From Brachionus rotundiformis (taxonomy: Eukaryota > Rotifera > Eurotatoria > Ploima > Brachionidae), in NCBI GenBank assembly GCA_016802295.1, contig JAESIW010000180.1, positions 1,801,619 to 1,865,618 of the forward strand: a stretch of 64,000 nucleotides of DNA, written 5' to 3'. Below, piece after piece: positions 22,995 to 35,550 of this stretch. The position numbers and the translations under genes were made by a program. The notes under the pieces are model-generated. The model saw only the letters and a program-made list of their open reading frames with translations, was not told where the DNA came from and ran no database searches. How positions within the stretch are numbered: position 1 is the stretch's first letter; each line of letters starts with the position of its first letter.

Positions 22995-24391
22995 TTAATG
23001 TGAAATATCACAACCAGGGTAGTTTTTTATATCTCGATTAATCAATTGCCAAATCTTGTTTCTCATACACATGGTTTTGAGCACGTTTTTCACTCCAATG
23101 AAAATAATTCCTGACTAGAATTGATAATTAGATAAAAATTTATAATAAATTTAAAATCATACAGCTGCTGTTCTGACTAGAATTGAGCTGCTTAAATTAA
23201 AACGGCTCAAAATCATTTTATCAATTGAAATGGCCACTGTTGGCAAAAGCAGACCTCCCACTACCAATCTTAGCTTGGATACAAATTTGGCGTCCTCTTT
23301 TTCATCTTCATCATTTGAACCATGGCCATAAACGTTCTCGTTTAACTTTATATTCATATCACTTATTGAATAAGTGGCTAGTTGTGGAAAAAATTTTTTT
23401 AAAAAGACACATCTATGGTAAATTTTTTTGGTCTTAAGAAGACAATTCCTCTTTAAGCTTATTTTATTTGCGCAGAATAAATTTTTAACACACACACACG
23501 CAATTACTGAATGATAACAGTTTTAAAAATAGAATTAAAATTTCGAAATTTAAGCCCAAGATTTTATAAGCCTATATAGAAAATAAAATCATACTGAATA
23601 ATCTGTCCATCAAACTTGAAAATGGAATGAATCTGGACGCTACTAAACTAATTGGTATTGCCGGAAGAAGTCCGAATACAAATACTTTACTTGACGCATT
23701 TAACAACTTAAAGCCTTCTTTTAGTCCATAAATCTTGGCAAGGCGATTAGAAAATTATTCTTTATTTAGAAAAAAATAGCTACTTGGCATAAAGTGATTG
23801 CTCCATAGCTCAAACAGCACCAATAGCTTGAAGCAGTGATTAAGAATATTGTCATGATCGAGCTTGAATAGGACACCAATTGATCAACAAGATCAAACAC
23901 TTTCAAACTTAAACCTTAAATAATAAAATTAAAACATAACTTAGATTCCGGAAATAATAGGATACTTTTATACTATTAAATGGATAGATGAAGTCGTATT
24001 TAAAATTGCATTGGGAGCAAAATAGGTCCATAGCAGAATTTTCATTTTGCTTTAGGTCAATGTAGTTCTGGAAACATTCGAAATGTGCCAGTTTTTTGCG
24101 GCATTTGCAAATGCTCAAGATAAACTTATTCATAATTGAAACGAGTCTTATTTTATTAGCATTGTTAGACTCTTTGGTATTTACCTTGGTCAAAAAGTTC
24201 AAGTCAAAGTAATAATTTTGTATAATGTCATATTCATCTTGGTTCATTTCGAATACGGATAAGCAAACCCAGCATTTTTTTGGTGAAAAGTTAACTCTTG
24301 TCTGGGTAGCTGACCGATTGCTATTTTGGTTAGAAAAATTTATATTAACATTTTGTCTCTCAATGGCTAGATGGTGGTTTTGCTCGGACAT
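22995..24391 (-). CDS. Divergent MARCH5-like RING-CH membrane protein
   Basis: Five exons: 23941-24391, 23784-23914, 23595-23733, 23163-23377 and 22995-23114. They give 351 residues that follow the MARCH5 layout. There is an N-terminal RING-CH with all eight metal ligands (C40, C43, C95, C97, then the His and Cys of AHFEC, then FCSQC). Hydrophobic membrane segments follow, with a YWCCLSYGAITLCQ block that matches MARCH5 YWTAVTYGAVTVMQ, then YGLKEG and LLPAIPISL. About 51 residues separate the second and third ligands against 15 in the orthodox gene at 29338-30459, and the Trp that follows the sixth ligand region (CLQRW) is Tyr here. A mitochondrial outer-membrane E3 ligase or a non-ligase relative are both possible. 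It is clearly a paralogue, strongly diverged. Confidence 0.8.
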
Positions 24392-24519
24392 TTAATTTCT
24401 AGAAAAATAAAAAAAATTAATTGTTTAAAAAAAAAGCATATAATTTTATTTTTTGGTTAATATTTTGGATTTTGTTCAGATTATGATGATTATATATCAA
24501 GTTAAAAATAGTTCTAAAA

Positions 24520-24765
24520 TTAAAAATTTAAATTTAAATTTAATTTTAATTTTCGCATATATTGTGCATCTAATCTATTTTCTAAAATTGAAGTTACTTT
24601 CTTAATATGGACCAGAGATAGATGGGTTATTTGAAGTCTTTGGGAAAGAATACTTTTATTTGAGCAAGTCGAGTAGAGCTCATAAATGACTTCATTTATA
24701 GTTGAGAGAAAAACCCATTTCAAAACATGTTTACAACTCATGCTTTCAAATGCTTTCTCATTCAC
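24520..24765 (-). CDS. Short hypothetical ORF, uncertain
   Basis: An ATG-initiated frame of 81 codons, less AT-rich than its surroundings, with a plausible helical stretch (VFLSTINEVIYELY, then HLSLVHIKKVTSILENRL). The last ten residues are a Lys/Leu/Asn low-complexity tail that looks like translated AT-rich DNA, so the real end could be a splice site. A CT/AG microsatellite lies directly upstream of the ATG. No family is recognised. It could be a small gene, a missed exon or chance. Confidence 0.25.
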   Translation of the reverse strand: MNEKAFESMSCKHVLKWVFLSTINEVIYELYSTCSNKSILSQRLQITHLSLVHIKKVTSILENRLDAQYMRKLKLNLNLNF

Positions 24766-24790
24766 TCTCTCTTTCTCTCTCTCTCTCTCT
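24764..24790. repeat. CT/AG microsatellite
   Basis: A short polypyrimidine tract of CT dinucleotides with one TT interruption, directly upstream of the uncertain leftward ORF. Confidence 0.9.
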
Positions 24791-26640
24791 CAATTAAAAA
24801 TCATAAAATTTGAAATCAAGTAGGGCTTTCCATCGTTTAAAATAAGTGCTAAATTTGGCATTTTTAATTTAATCAAAAAAAAAGCCAAATATAAACGCCT
24901 AAAAACGTGTATATCAAACACGCCTAAAGCGTGTTTTTTCCAAAAATTTCCAAGTCTTTAAATAATGCTAAATTAAAATTTAAGAAATAAAATATTGGAT
25001 TAACGTTAATTAATAAATTAAAATTTTTTGAATAAAATTCAAAATTTTAGAAAATAATATGTTGAACCTAGAATATTCCAATTGAACACCTAAACCATAA
25101 TTAATTGAACACCTGAGACATATATTATCTTTGATTTAGTTTTATGAAATTACCAGATTTTTAAAGCATTGAGAAAAAAGTGAAAAATTATTCATTTTAT
25201 ATTTTTAAAGGTGAAAATAATGATCATTAATAAAGATTGTTTTTATATTAGAATTCTTGTTTTTATATTTTGAAGATTAATTATTAATATTCAAAAATAA
25301 ACATTAGGAAAAGAATTTGACGTCTTTAATATATCAAAAAATATTTAAATTTTTAAGTATAAAAATTCAATCTTTTTTAAATAATTTATTACCTGAAGTC
25401 AATTAAATGTCTAATTTATGAACATCTGCTTTCGATCCTAATTCCAATTTTAATTTTTTATAACCTAACGTTATCTTGGCTATATTAACTTCTTTTTCTT
25501 TTTAAAGATATTATATCATTTTATGTTTTATTAAATCCATTAATTTCTAGAACAGAATTGAAGATAATTCTCAGAACTGTTTTTTGCTGAATCGTTTAAA
25601 ATTTAAGTTCAATTCTAAAAAAAAACACAATAAAACCAAAAGTATCAACTTAACATTTTACAAAAATTTACGCATAACAATTCGAAATTTATTTTAATTT
25701 ATCTAATAATTTTATTAGCATAAATAACATCAATTATTTGATGAATATTTAAAGTTTAAATCTTTGACATGATTAAGAAAAAAGAATTATCTTTGACACT
25801 CCTGTTAAATTTTTGAATTCATTTTTTCTTTAATTCATTAGGTTTTATAAATGATAATTTCAAGCGTAAAATATATTCTTAAGAAACTTATAATTTAATT
25901 TTTATCATTAAAATGAAAATTTTTGATTAGTTTGCTAAAAAATACTTATAATTCAACATTTATAAATTAAATTTTGAATATTTTTTATAGTAAAATGTTT
26001 ATAGTAATTAAACAAGAGTATACACTGGTTTTCCATTATTTCAATAGTGTTGCCAATTGCCATAAAAAATCAATTAAAATTTAATCGTTTATGGTTTTGA
26101 AAAACTAAAAAATTTAACAATAAAAAATCTTTTTTTATTTATTTTCTAGTAGAACTTTAAAAATAATATCTCAAATTTTAAAAATATCTCTTTGAAACGC
26201 TTAAGAGTGTATTTGATCTCATGTTTTGACCCATTTTTATTTAAAGAAATTAATTACCACCAGCCATTGTTCAAAAACCAAATGATAATAAAAAGATGAT
26301 ATAAAATTTATTGATCAGATTCTTTTTTTTCGCAGGAAGTATTCTAGAGACCAGGATTCTATTTGATTGAGTCAAACTTGGCAAATTTACTATATTTACT
26401 CTATTCGTTTAAGTAATTAATGTCATTTGATGTTGAAAAATAATAATTAATATTACGATTTCCATATTTTTAAAACAGATAAAACTTCTTGAGCTTGTTT
26501 TATCATTTTATATTATAGAAAATTTTAAGTAAGATAAATTTTTTTTCCATGGTTGGCAAAAGAAGTTAAGCATAAATTTACACAAAAATTAACTAAAGCG
26601 GTTTGGTTTTTCTAAAGCTAAAAAATATGCTGCTCCAGTT
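24791..26640. other. Intergenic, AT-rich
   Basis: About 1.8 kb without coding signal. A small perfect stem-loop occurs near 24914-24936 (aaacacgc, ctaaa, gcgtgttt), of unknown meaning. Confidence 0.4.
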
Positions 26641-27160
26641 CACTTAGTTATTAAAGCTTAACTTAAACAAAATCTAAAACGAATAAGAAAGTTCCACAAG
26701 GCTCAGTTTTTGGACCTGTTTTATTTATGTATATTTATTGATGATCTTTATAATGAATAAATTTGAGTTCTATTTATAATCAAAACTGCAAACAACAATC
26801 AACTGGTCTCTCAATTAGTGCGGGTATGGTACAACGAATTTAACTAAAATAACTTTTGAAAAAAGATCTTTTATTTGAAGTCGACAAACCAAATAAAATA
26901 TTGCGCCAATTTTGGGAATCATGTTTCAGGTATGATAGCTAAAAGTTAAAAGAAATTAAATATTGATTCACTAAAAATATTTTACATGGCACTAGTTAAA
27001 CCTTATCTAAAGTTTGGTATGCGTTAATTATGTCCATTGAAAAGTGTTCTTCATTTCAAGGTTAATTTAGAACCAAAAATAACCTAAAAAAATGGCTTTG
27101 AAAATAGTCGAAATTATTCTTATAGCTAAACTCTGCAAAAATATTGTAAAAAACAAAAAC
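26640..27160 (+). mobile_element. Decayed LINE reverse transcriptase remnant
   Basis: Broken frames keep VPQGSVFGPVLFMYIY (reverse-transcriptase motif) near 26677 and FYMALVKPYLKFGMR (C-terminal ORF2 motif) near 26980. Several stops and frameshifts interrupt them. It is the same CR1/jockey-like type as the other fragments but more decayed. Confidence 0.65.
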
Positions 27161-27479
27161 TTTTCCTTAAAAAATTGGTTATGGTCAGCATTTTTGACTT
27201 TTCAGAGGTCAAAAAAAAATTAAGTCAAGTCGAGTCAGATGATTTTAACAATAAAAAAAAACTTAGACTTATTTATTTATAAACTTTGAAAACTTTGGTG
27301 GATTTTACTTACAGTACTAATTTAATAGAATGGAATTTTACGAAAATGTTCGCGAATTTACCCAAGTTCCAGTAAGTTAAACAAAATTTTAGTAAATTCA
27401 CATAGATTATCGGAATACCATCCTACATATGAATAGACAAATATAGTAACATTTGACAGAGTAACATATGAAATCGAAG

Positions 27480-27935
27480 ATGCAAACTTAATCGATCACT
27501 GACTTCTCTAAAGCGTCTGAAAAAGTCTCGCGTAGAAAACTTTTAATAAAATTAAGAGGATATGGTATTTAAAATTAACCATATGAATTGATTAAATCCT
27601 TTCTTCTGGATAGGAAGCAGAGAGTAGTTCTTGGTGATGGAGTGTCAGAATGGAAAGAGGGCACTAGTGGCGTTCCTGAAAGATCGGTTTTGGGCCCGAT
27701 TCTGATCTTTACATAAACGATCTTTTCAATTCAAAGTCCATGTTTGTCATATGTAGACGACTTAAAAATATTAGGGGTTTTTAATAAGTGGAATGCTTTA
27801 CTCCAAAGTGTTGTTAACTCAGAGACAGTTAATGGCTTTAAAGCGGGTATCAACACAGAAATTTTTGATATTGAACAAAGTAATAAACAAAATACTGCTA
27901 CAGCTCTTATAGATCTAAATGGCGGAAGGGATTAG
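27480..27935 (+). mobile_element. LINE fragment with internal deletion joining RT to ORF2 end
   Basis: Frames read DFSKASEKVSRRKLLIKLRG, then LLDRKQRVVLGDGVSEWKEG, then a frameshifted VLGPI segment. The open frame 27744-27935 starts at the YVDD catalytic motif (MSYVDDLKILGVFNK) and within a few residues passes into WNALLQSVVNSETVNGFKAG, which is the end of ORF2 in these elements. A deletion of the whole thumb and connection region therefore lies near 27785. Not active. Confidence 0.75.
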
Positions 27936-28178
27936 TATACATTTGTATATTGCAGTCTAATTACTAATACTACTACAAACAAATCAGTACTTAAAATGTT
28001 GATTCCAAAGATCAAATGGGCATATAATTAATTGAACTAGCTAAAATGATGAATTTTACTAGATACAAAGAAAAAAAAGAAAAACAACTATTTATTTAGA
28101 TATTACATTAGATATAAAATAAAAATACAAGATAAAAAAATGAAAAAAAAAAGCTAATAAAATTTAATTTAATTAAGA

Positions 28179-28527
28179 CTAATTAATTCTTCTTTTACTT
28201 TTAATTACTTGCACGTTTTCGTCGGCATTGTTATTTGAATATGTTCTTTTAGCTGTTAAATTTTGACTCGCGACTTTGTTAGGATTAGAACCCGCGTCAC
28301 ACTTTTTCGGTGTACCACGCCCACGTTTAGTTTTGATAATATTTGGCGATTGGGAATTAATGCTTTCAAGAGACTCTAGAACTTCCATTTCAAATATCTC
28401 GCTTGTACGATTTACGCGTTGGGTAACTTGCTTGTTTACTGGTATGTCAAAGTAGTCTTCGTAAGTGTCTTCATCACTTGAATCGCTTATTTGCTCACCA
28501 GGTTGTTTGTCTCTGTGGTAGGATCCT
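28179..28527 (-). other. Fragment of an acidic, AT-hook-like ORF
   Basis: A frame open for about 115 codons on the minus strand, with the only internal ATG at 28386-28388. The upstream part is acidic (DSSDEDTYEDYFD). Then comes a basic KTKRGRGTPKK segment like an AT-hook, and a basic end KSKRRIN. Just upstream another frame also reads acidic Ser/Thr/Glu residues, so a frameshift is possible. This may be the C-terminal piece of a transposon-encoded protein or of a lost gene. No family is recognised. Confidence 0.3.
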
Positions 28528-29337
28528 CAGTGCTTGAATCGGGATGAATTAATCTCAATTTATATCAATCAATTATTTTATAATGTAAATTTTCTCAATT
28601 TTTATTGATTATTTTTTTTTATAGAAGCTACTTTTTTTATCTAGTAAATAAATTCATTATATAGTAAAAATAATCTTTTTATCTAGTAGATTCATCATTT
28701 TATCTAGTATCAATTAATATTTTGCGGATCAAATGATAAGTTTTTTTTTTTTAATTCAAACTAATAAACAAAATTTAAAAGAAAATTTTTAAAGAAGATA
28801 TAAGGACAGTTTTAGGATTCTTTTCTTGATAAAAAATTTAGATTACTATTTCAGTGACTTTTTTTAAAAAAAAATTTTAAAGTTTGACTTGACTTTTTTC
28901 AAATTTTCAATTTTTTTTTTATTTTTGTGCCTATTTGGTCAAAGATTAAACGAAATCGCGACGGATTCGCTCTAAAGAAAAGTGAAAACAAAGTTATACA
29001 ACCAACTAATTGATATGACTATGAATTTCAATCCCATTATTAAAACACTAAAATGATTTTGGTTTTAAAAAATAAAAAATAAATTCGAAAAATAGTTTTA
29101 TTAAATCTAAAAGCTATTTAAATTAAATTAAATGATCAATTTTTTAATTCGAATCGTTCAACATAAAGAGTTTAACAACTTTATATCTATTTTAATTCTT
29201 GATTCTAAAATAAACTATCATTAAAAAAAATAAAATTTTAAAGCAAAATTTATCATTTCTTTGGCTGATCAAAAATATACAAATATGATTTACAAAAAAA
29301 ATTTATTTTATAAATTATAACAAACAAGTTAATTATT
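28528..29337. other. Intergenic before MARCHF5
   Basis: About 800 bp of AT-rich DNA including the 3' UTR of MARCHF5. No other feature was seen. Confidence 0.4.
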
Positions 29338-30459
29338 TTAATTGTATTCCTCATTTGAGGATGAAGTCCGGGCTCGATTTAATTCGAACGATTGATTGAC
29401 ATTAATCGACTCATCTTCAGAGGTAAAAGGCGATAGTTGACGAGTGGGTCTATTTACTAAATTTTGATTGAGAGGACGGCTAGGAAAAACTCTGTTCCTT
29501 GTGGGCGATTCATCATAATTTTTTATTTGCCTATGTGCCTGGCGCAAGAATTGCTGTTGTTTGTAGTAAATTTTCAATATTCCTTTAAGGCCTATAAAAG
29601 CAATTCCTCCGATAATGGATCGCTGAAAGTTTGAATTCACTCGTTTGAATAAAACTTTGCCAAATAAAGTGGCTATGGTTGGCAAAATAAGACCTCCGCA
29701 AATTGTTCGTGTGAAAGACACTGGGTCCGAATTTGACGAATATGAAACAGCCGGAGTTCTTGGTAGATAATTATTATTAGCTTAAAAAATTAAAAAATAA
29801 ATAAATTTTTAAAAAAAATTTGTTGAATTACAATTAGGAAAAATTAAATTCAATAAGGGCAATTTGGTTGAATGCTTTCTCCAAAATTTCAACACTGCAT
29901 CTTCCCATCTAATAAGCCTTCCCAGCATGAGCATGACTGGTATGGTCGGAAGACCGATGAGCATAATAAGAGGATCGGCTTTCTCCATCACGTTTAGGCC
30001 CTCTTTATGGCCCAAAACTTGCATAATTGTTACTGCTCCATAAGTTACTGCTGTCCAGTAAACAGATCCAACCAAAATGCCTCCAGCTAGGAATGGACAT
30101 GACTTGAAAATTATGCGGTCTATCATGTCCAAAACCTGGACCAGCATGCCACTTTTTGGATATACTATAATGTAAGTACTATTGCATTGAGGACATGCAA
30201 CTTCAACTGTACTGTTTCCTTGTTGCTTTTCGTCGACCCATCTCTGCAAGCATGATTTATGAACCCATTTGGCGGTGCCTCTGCATTTGCATGGTGAAAC
30301 CCATTGAGCCGTTCTGTCATCATCTTCGTTGGCAAAACACACCCAACAATGTTTGCTGCAAAGATAACACTTAAGCTTTAACTTTATCTTAAATGAGCAA
30401 AATAATTACGGTTCATAGCTAGAGTTGGATATCTGTGAAAAATTGGATATATTACTCAT
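29338..30459 (-). CDS. MARCHF5: MARCHF5 (MITOL), mitochondrial RING-CH E3 ubiquitin ligase
   Basis: Multi-pass mitochondrial outer-membrane E3 ligase that in animals controls mitochondrial dynamics. Three exons, 30410-30459, 29832-30355 and 29338-29780, give 338 residues. The RING-CH (C20, C23, C39, C41, the His and Cys of WVHKSC, then CPQC) is followed by VLDMIDRIIFKSCPF, YWTAVTYGAVTIMQVLGHKE, DPLIMLIGLPTIPVMLMLG and RLIRWEDAVLKFWRKHS. All are close to the human protein. The third exon holds the last membrane segments (RTICGGLILPTIATLFGK) and YYKQQQFLRQAHRQIKNY. A roughly 60-residue Ser/Asn/Arg-rich tail follows that the 278-residue human protein lacks. Splice phases agree at both junctions. 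Confidence 0.95.
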
Positions 30460-32503
30460 TGTTTTATTATTAAAATCTATAATGTATTAAGTTGAAAATA
30501 TTTTATATTTATTTGATTACTTGCTGCAAAATTACCAAGTATTTTGAAAAATTTTTGATTGAGTACAATATTTTTAATTATACAGAATTTATTTCGTTTT
30601 TATTTTAAGCAAAACCAGTTTACCTTTTAATATTATTATGATAATACTGGTGAATATTGCCAAGCATAATAAATAGGCTTTATGTGTATTTTTAAAATTT
30701 GTTCATCATATGAAATCTTGCAATATGCATATTAAATGATGTTTTAGTTTGTCTTAACTTTTTGTTTATTAATTTTAATTAATTAAAAATGATAAAAAAA
30801 ATATTTATCTTGTTTACTTTTGCTGGTATAGAAAATTAATAAAATTATTTGTTATTATATTATAAGAAAATTTAATAGATAATGTAAATTCATGCAACAG
30901 GGCTAGGACACAAATGATCAAAAAGCTTTTTATTAATTTTTTTCAAGTAATAATATAAAAAAGACAAGCTTAAAAATATTTTTATCAATAAATGTCTATT
31001 TGACTAATAATAAACATAAGATAACTAAAAAGCGTTCACTGATATCATTTTATTTTTAGATAAAATAATTCAAATAAATTATAATAACTTATTTTTCGAA
31101 TTTAAAATTTGTCTAATCAAATTCTTAATTTGTATTTGGATTGGTTTAATCATGGCCCATATTTTAGATATTTCTATTTATTAATTTAATTATTTTTTTA
31201 ATTCAAACTTTCTAGCAAAAAACATCAAGTCTTGACTTTTTGAATTATTATAATTTTAAATTTATGATTAAAAAAGCAACTAATTTAGGGTCATTTAATT
31301 AGATAAGAAATGTTATTCAACAAATGTGAAAAAAGAATGATTTAGTTTGTTTTAAATGTTTAAAATAAGGGACTAAAATCTTACACAGAATCATTAGAAT
31401 AAAATATAAATCTTGTATAAGAATATTAACTTAAGGGAAATTAAAACATTATATTCACTTAATCAGCGTTTTTAGTTATCAGTTTTTGATTCAACTGAGA
31501 AAAGATCAAGTGCACTTTGACAAATATTTCTATTAATATTGAGGGAATTTTTTTAAAGATAAAGCTTTGAAAAAAAGATTACAATCAGCTTAATTTTTAA
31601 GATGGAATTTATTTGTATTTTTTCTTTAGGCGTTTTATTATTAAATAATAAACTCATAAAAAAGATCAAGGTACAATTAAACATAATTTTTTTCGACTTA
31701 ACTAAAACAAAAAAAAATTAAATTTTAAAAAACATTTCATTCATATTTTTATATCGTGTATGAATTTAAGTTGGTAAGTTTGCTCCAAATATACCAAATT
31801 TTTAAAACTGATAAATTAAGGACAAAATGGCTATCAACTAAATTAGAAGATAATTGAATAGCCTGATTTGGGTTACGTTCTGGTTACTTTTCCAGTCAAG
31901 TTTGAATAGGAAAAATTTTTATTTTAAACTTTGTTTTTATCTTAAAGTATAGTTTTAAGTGTTAAGAAAAATATGAAAAATTTAAGAATTGATTTCAAGT
32001 CTAAATCAAATTCTAGTCTTGTTGGTAGCTTTGAATTACTCGATGTTTCGATTTATTACAGCTTTTTACTGTGCAAATAAAGTAGTTCAAATTTTTCTTT
32101 TTTATATTATTAAATGCGTAATTTTAGATACTGTTGGAAATTTAAAAATTTCTATTTAGGTGTAGAAAGGGAATTATGCTTTATAGAATAAACCAAATAT
32201 GAAAAAATATATATAAATATGAATAAGGTATTTTGGTTTAAAAACTCGGCTAAATAATAACAGTTCTAATCCAATTCGTTTCTTTATTCTTCATAAATTA
32301 ATTTCAAAATTATAAATTAACACGCCCTTCATAAGCTAAAATATTTTTGAAATAAAAAATAGAAATATTTCACAAAAAATAAAAATATTAGTTTGGGCAT
32401 AATGAATTGAACCATTTTTATATGACAATTTTTTTTAAATTGAACGAAAAACTTATTAGATAAATTAATTTCTTTTTTTTTTCTATTTCTATTAGGTAAT
32501 CAA
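30460..32503. other. Intergenic between divergent MARCHF5 and the WSB gene
   Basis: About 2 kb of AT-rich DNA between two divergent genes. It probably contains both promoters and 5' UTRs. An acceptor-like ctattag at 32494-32500, just before the WSB start codon, suggests an upstream non-coding exon for that gene. No coding sequence was recognised. Confidence 0.45.
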
Positions 32504-34071
32504 ATGCAAAGCCAAAATCAATTTAGCATAATACCGCGTGGAAAATTACCAAATTCATGTTATTTTGATGTTTGTACAAAATCGGTTCAAGACGCAGAAA
32601 ATTTGAGCGACCATCGATCAGAAATAATCGATGGTCAAGTGGAATCGAATTCGAACGAACAGAGTCAAGCTCAAACCAGCAATATTGCTGTATGGTCGTG
32701 TGTTTTTTCGCCAGAAAGCGACTATATGGCATGGTCTTGTGGCCATGGTCTTGTCAAAGTAATGAAATGCAAAACAAATGAAGCTAATAAAAAAGATGAA
32801 AACAAGTTTTTTTGCAAAAAATCAGAAATTTTCGAGATCCAATGCTCGGATTTGGTATGGGCAATCGCCTTTGGTTCAAGCAAGTCTTACTACAAGTACT
32901 GTACAAAATCAAAGCGTACTCAACTTTATCATCGATTTAATTTTGACCAAATAAGTCTTCTCCTTGCTATAGGCCTTTCAAATGGTCGTATTAGAATTTA
33001 CGATGGAACTACTGGACACTTCTTGTTCGCTCTTTATGACCATAATGATTTGATCCATGATTTAAAATTTAGTAAAGATGGTAGTTTGCAGTTGGCGTCG
33101 GTTTCCAAAGACGAAACCATTAAACTATGGAACATGTATGACGATGGTAATATGTATAAAACTTTGAAAGGCCACAGTGGAATGGTTTATTCATGCGACT
33201 GGTCCCCTACGGCTCCATTGCTCTGTTCAGTAGGCAGCAATAGACAAGCATTCATTTGGAATATAGACAATTTTACTATGGCTTTCAAGCTAAAGGAGCA
33301 TTTACATGATGTAGTTACCTGTGAATTTTCTCCTGATGGTGCTATTTTGGCTACAGGCAGCTATGACACCACTATTTGCTTGTGGGATCCTCAAACTGGT
33401 GAACTGATTAAAAAATTTTTCCACTTAATTCCACCTCCAAGCTTCATATATGCCGGTGGACATAATGGTAATATTTTTAAAATAAATATTGAGCTTTTAT
33501 TAAGATTATCAATTTAAGGGGCTTATGTGAGATCATTGAAATTCAGTGTAAATGGTGATCATTTGGTATCTATTTCTGATGATAAGTAAAAATAAATTTT
33601 AAAATTTTTTCAATAAAATTAAATTCTCTTTTTAAAAATTTTCAAGAAAAATAAGAATATGGTCTATGTACACCAAGGGATCTGTTCCTTTGTGTGAATC
33701 ATCTCATAAGGACGCCATCAGCCTCGCATACTCTTCTAATTCACGCTCAATAATGATCGGGTAAGACCAAATAATTTTACTCTTAATAATTAGATTGATT
33801 TTTATAAAATTTCAGAAGTCGCAGCGGCATCGTTGAATATTATGAAGTGAAGCCGGTTATTCCGAAATTGATGATTTTGTGCCGTAAAGTTGTAAATCAA
33901 TTTACGGCAAATTATTTAGTTAATGAACTATGTTTGCCTAATGAACTAAAAAAGTATCTGCATTATGAAGACCTGAGGGACAATTCATCTCCAAAAGCTA
34001 GTCTAAATTTTAATCCTAAATTGAATGCAGCACCAAATACTAAACAATTTCAGGCAACTATTGCATTTTAA
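32504..34071 (+). CDS. WSB1: WD-repeat and SOCS-box protein (WSB1/WSB2 family)
   Basis: Substrate receptor of a Cullin-5/Elongin B-C ubiquitin ligase. Four exons, 32504-33467, 33519-33585, 33647-33760 and 33816-34071, encode 466 residues. The WD40 part matches vertebrate WSB proteins: YMAWSCGHGLVKV, DLVWAIAFGSS, LLAIGLSNGRIRIYD, DLKFSKDGSLQLASVSKD, YSCDWSPTAPLLCSVG, DVVTCEFSPDGAILATGSYD and LIPPPSFIYAGG. The C-terminal SOCS box reads VIPKLMILCRKVVNQF and LPNELKKYLHYED, followed by about 30 extra residues. The LxxxC start of the BC box is present. WSB1 and WSB2 separated in vertebrates, so the symbol stands for the common family. An extra N-terminal Ser/Asn/Gln-rich stretch of about 40 residues precedes the first repeat. 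Confidence 0.9.
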
Positions 34072-35550
34072 AAATTCAAATGATTGTTTGGAATCTTAAA
34101 AGATAATTTGTGTATATTTTTTGATTTTTGTTCTGAATTGTTTTGATCTAACTTTTATTATTATTTAATATTAATATTTATCTATACTTGAGACACATTT
34201 CTTGAACAAGTTTGAAATTGGAATCTATTTATTTCATTTTGCTAAGAAAATTAGTAAGTTTGACTCAAGTTTAACATTTAAATATTGTATATTTTATTTA
34301 TGACTATATTTTCCATTTATTTTTTTAATGGCAGCTATTTTAAAAAAAGAGATTGTTCAATCGATAATTAGTCAATACTGGCTGATTTTGAAGTTTTTGA
34401 TTTTTTATCAAAATATTAGATTTTTTTAATTTTTGAACAAAATTGTTAAGAATTTTATACTAAAATATTAAAAGAATGATGGATATCAATTTTCAAAAAT
34501 TAAAAAGAATTTTTTTCTAATAATTTTTTTCTTCAAAATACAAACAAAAAATAAAGTCTTAGTGTAATCGGTGATAATTTGTTAATATTTGATTGTGTAA
34601 ATTACTTGAAAACATAGAAAAATGAATCCACTGTTATTATAAAGAATGGTTGATAGTATTTATTAGCTAAATTTCGGATTTTAAATGTTTATAAAAGGCT
34701 TATACAATCGAAGATTAGCATTCAAAATGGAAATAATGGTTTGTGTAAACAGAAAACTTGAGTAAGACAGAGAATTTGTCAGTAAGACCAAATCCTAACG
34801 ATTGAACTAAATGTATGTTGACTGCCCACTATTTTTATTTAATTTATATATTTATTTGAATTAATACGGACGATAAAATAAAATTTAAAACACAAGAAGA
34901 TTTTTTATTAAATAATATTATAATTAATAATAAATAATTTTTTTGGAGTAAGATATTTTAATGAAATTTTATGATTTTAGTAGTGTGCTGCGTATTTTAT
35001 TAAAAAGTGGTTTTAAGGAAGGGTTAAATTCCATTAAAACACATCCAAGGCACTGTCTAAAATATTTTTTTAATTAAATATCATCAATTATTCTAGATGG
35101 AAACCAAAATTGAACTGCAAATTATAAATACGGTCGAACTATCGAAATCTGATCCCTCTTCCAAAGTAATGTGTGTCGACTTACCAATTTATTTTATAAT
35201 TTTAAATAAACTTGAAATTAGCACTAATTTTTTTATCTCTTATCGATTGATTGTTGATTGATTTTTAGATTTTGTGTTTTGACCAAGTCTATAAATAAAG
35301 AAAATTAAGTTGATAGTTTTTAAAATTTATTTGAAATCTAAAGCGGTATATAAAAAATGGCCAATTAAGTAGTTGCTTTTACAAAAAATAGTATGATTTT
35401 ATAACAGAATTAAAAAATTAAATTAACTTTATTTAAAATTTTCCATAAAATAATTGATTAAATTAAAAATTTCCAAATACTAAATAAGAATAAGATACAG
35501 ATGAAAACAATTATTTGACAATATCAATTTATGTTTATTATAAATTTCTA
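34072..35550. other. Intergenic between the WSB gene and the K2P genes
   Basis: About 1.5 kb. The first part is probably the 3' UTR of the WSB gene. Around 34960-35170 there are two short exon-like frames: MKFYDFSSVLRILLKSGFKE from 34961, and, after an attctag, METKIELQIINTVELSKSDP from 35098. They do not join in frame by an obvious GT-AG intron and match no family I know, so I do not call a gene. Confidence 0.3.

Noticed and set aside
24914..24936. Small perfect stem-loop aaacacgc/gcgtgttt.
   Set aside because: Isolated, no neighbouring gene end, and short enough to be chance.
34961..35170. Two exon-like short frames between the WSB gene and the K2P genes.
   Set aside because: They cannot be joined in frame by a simple GT-AG intron and show no known family.
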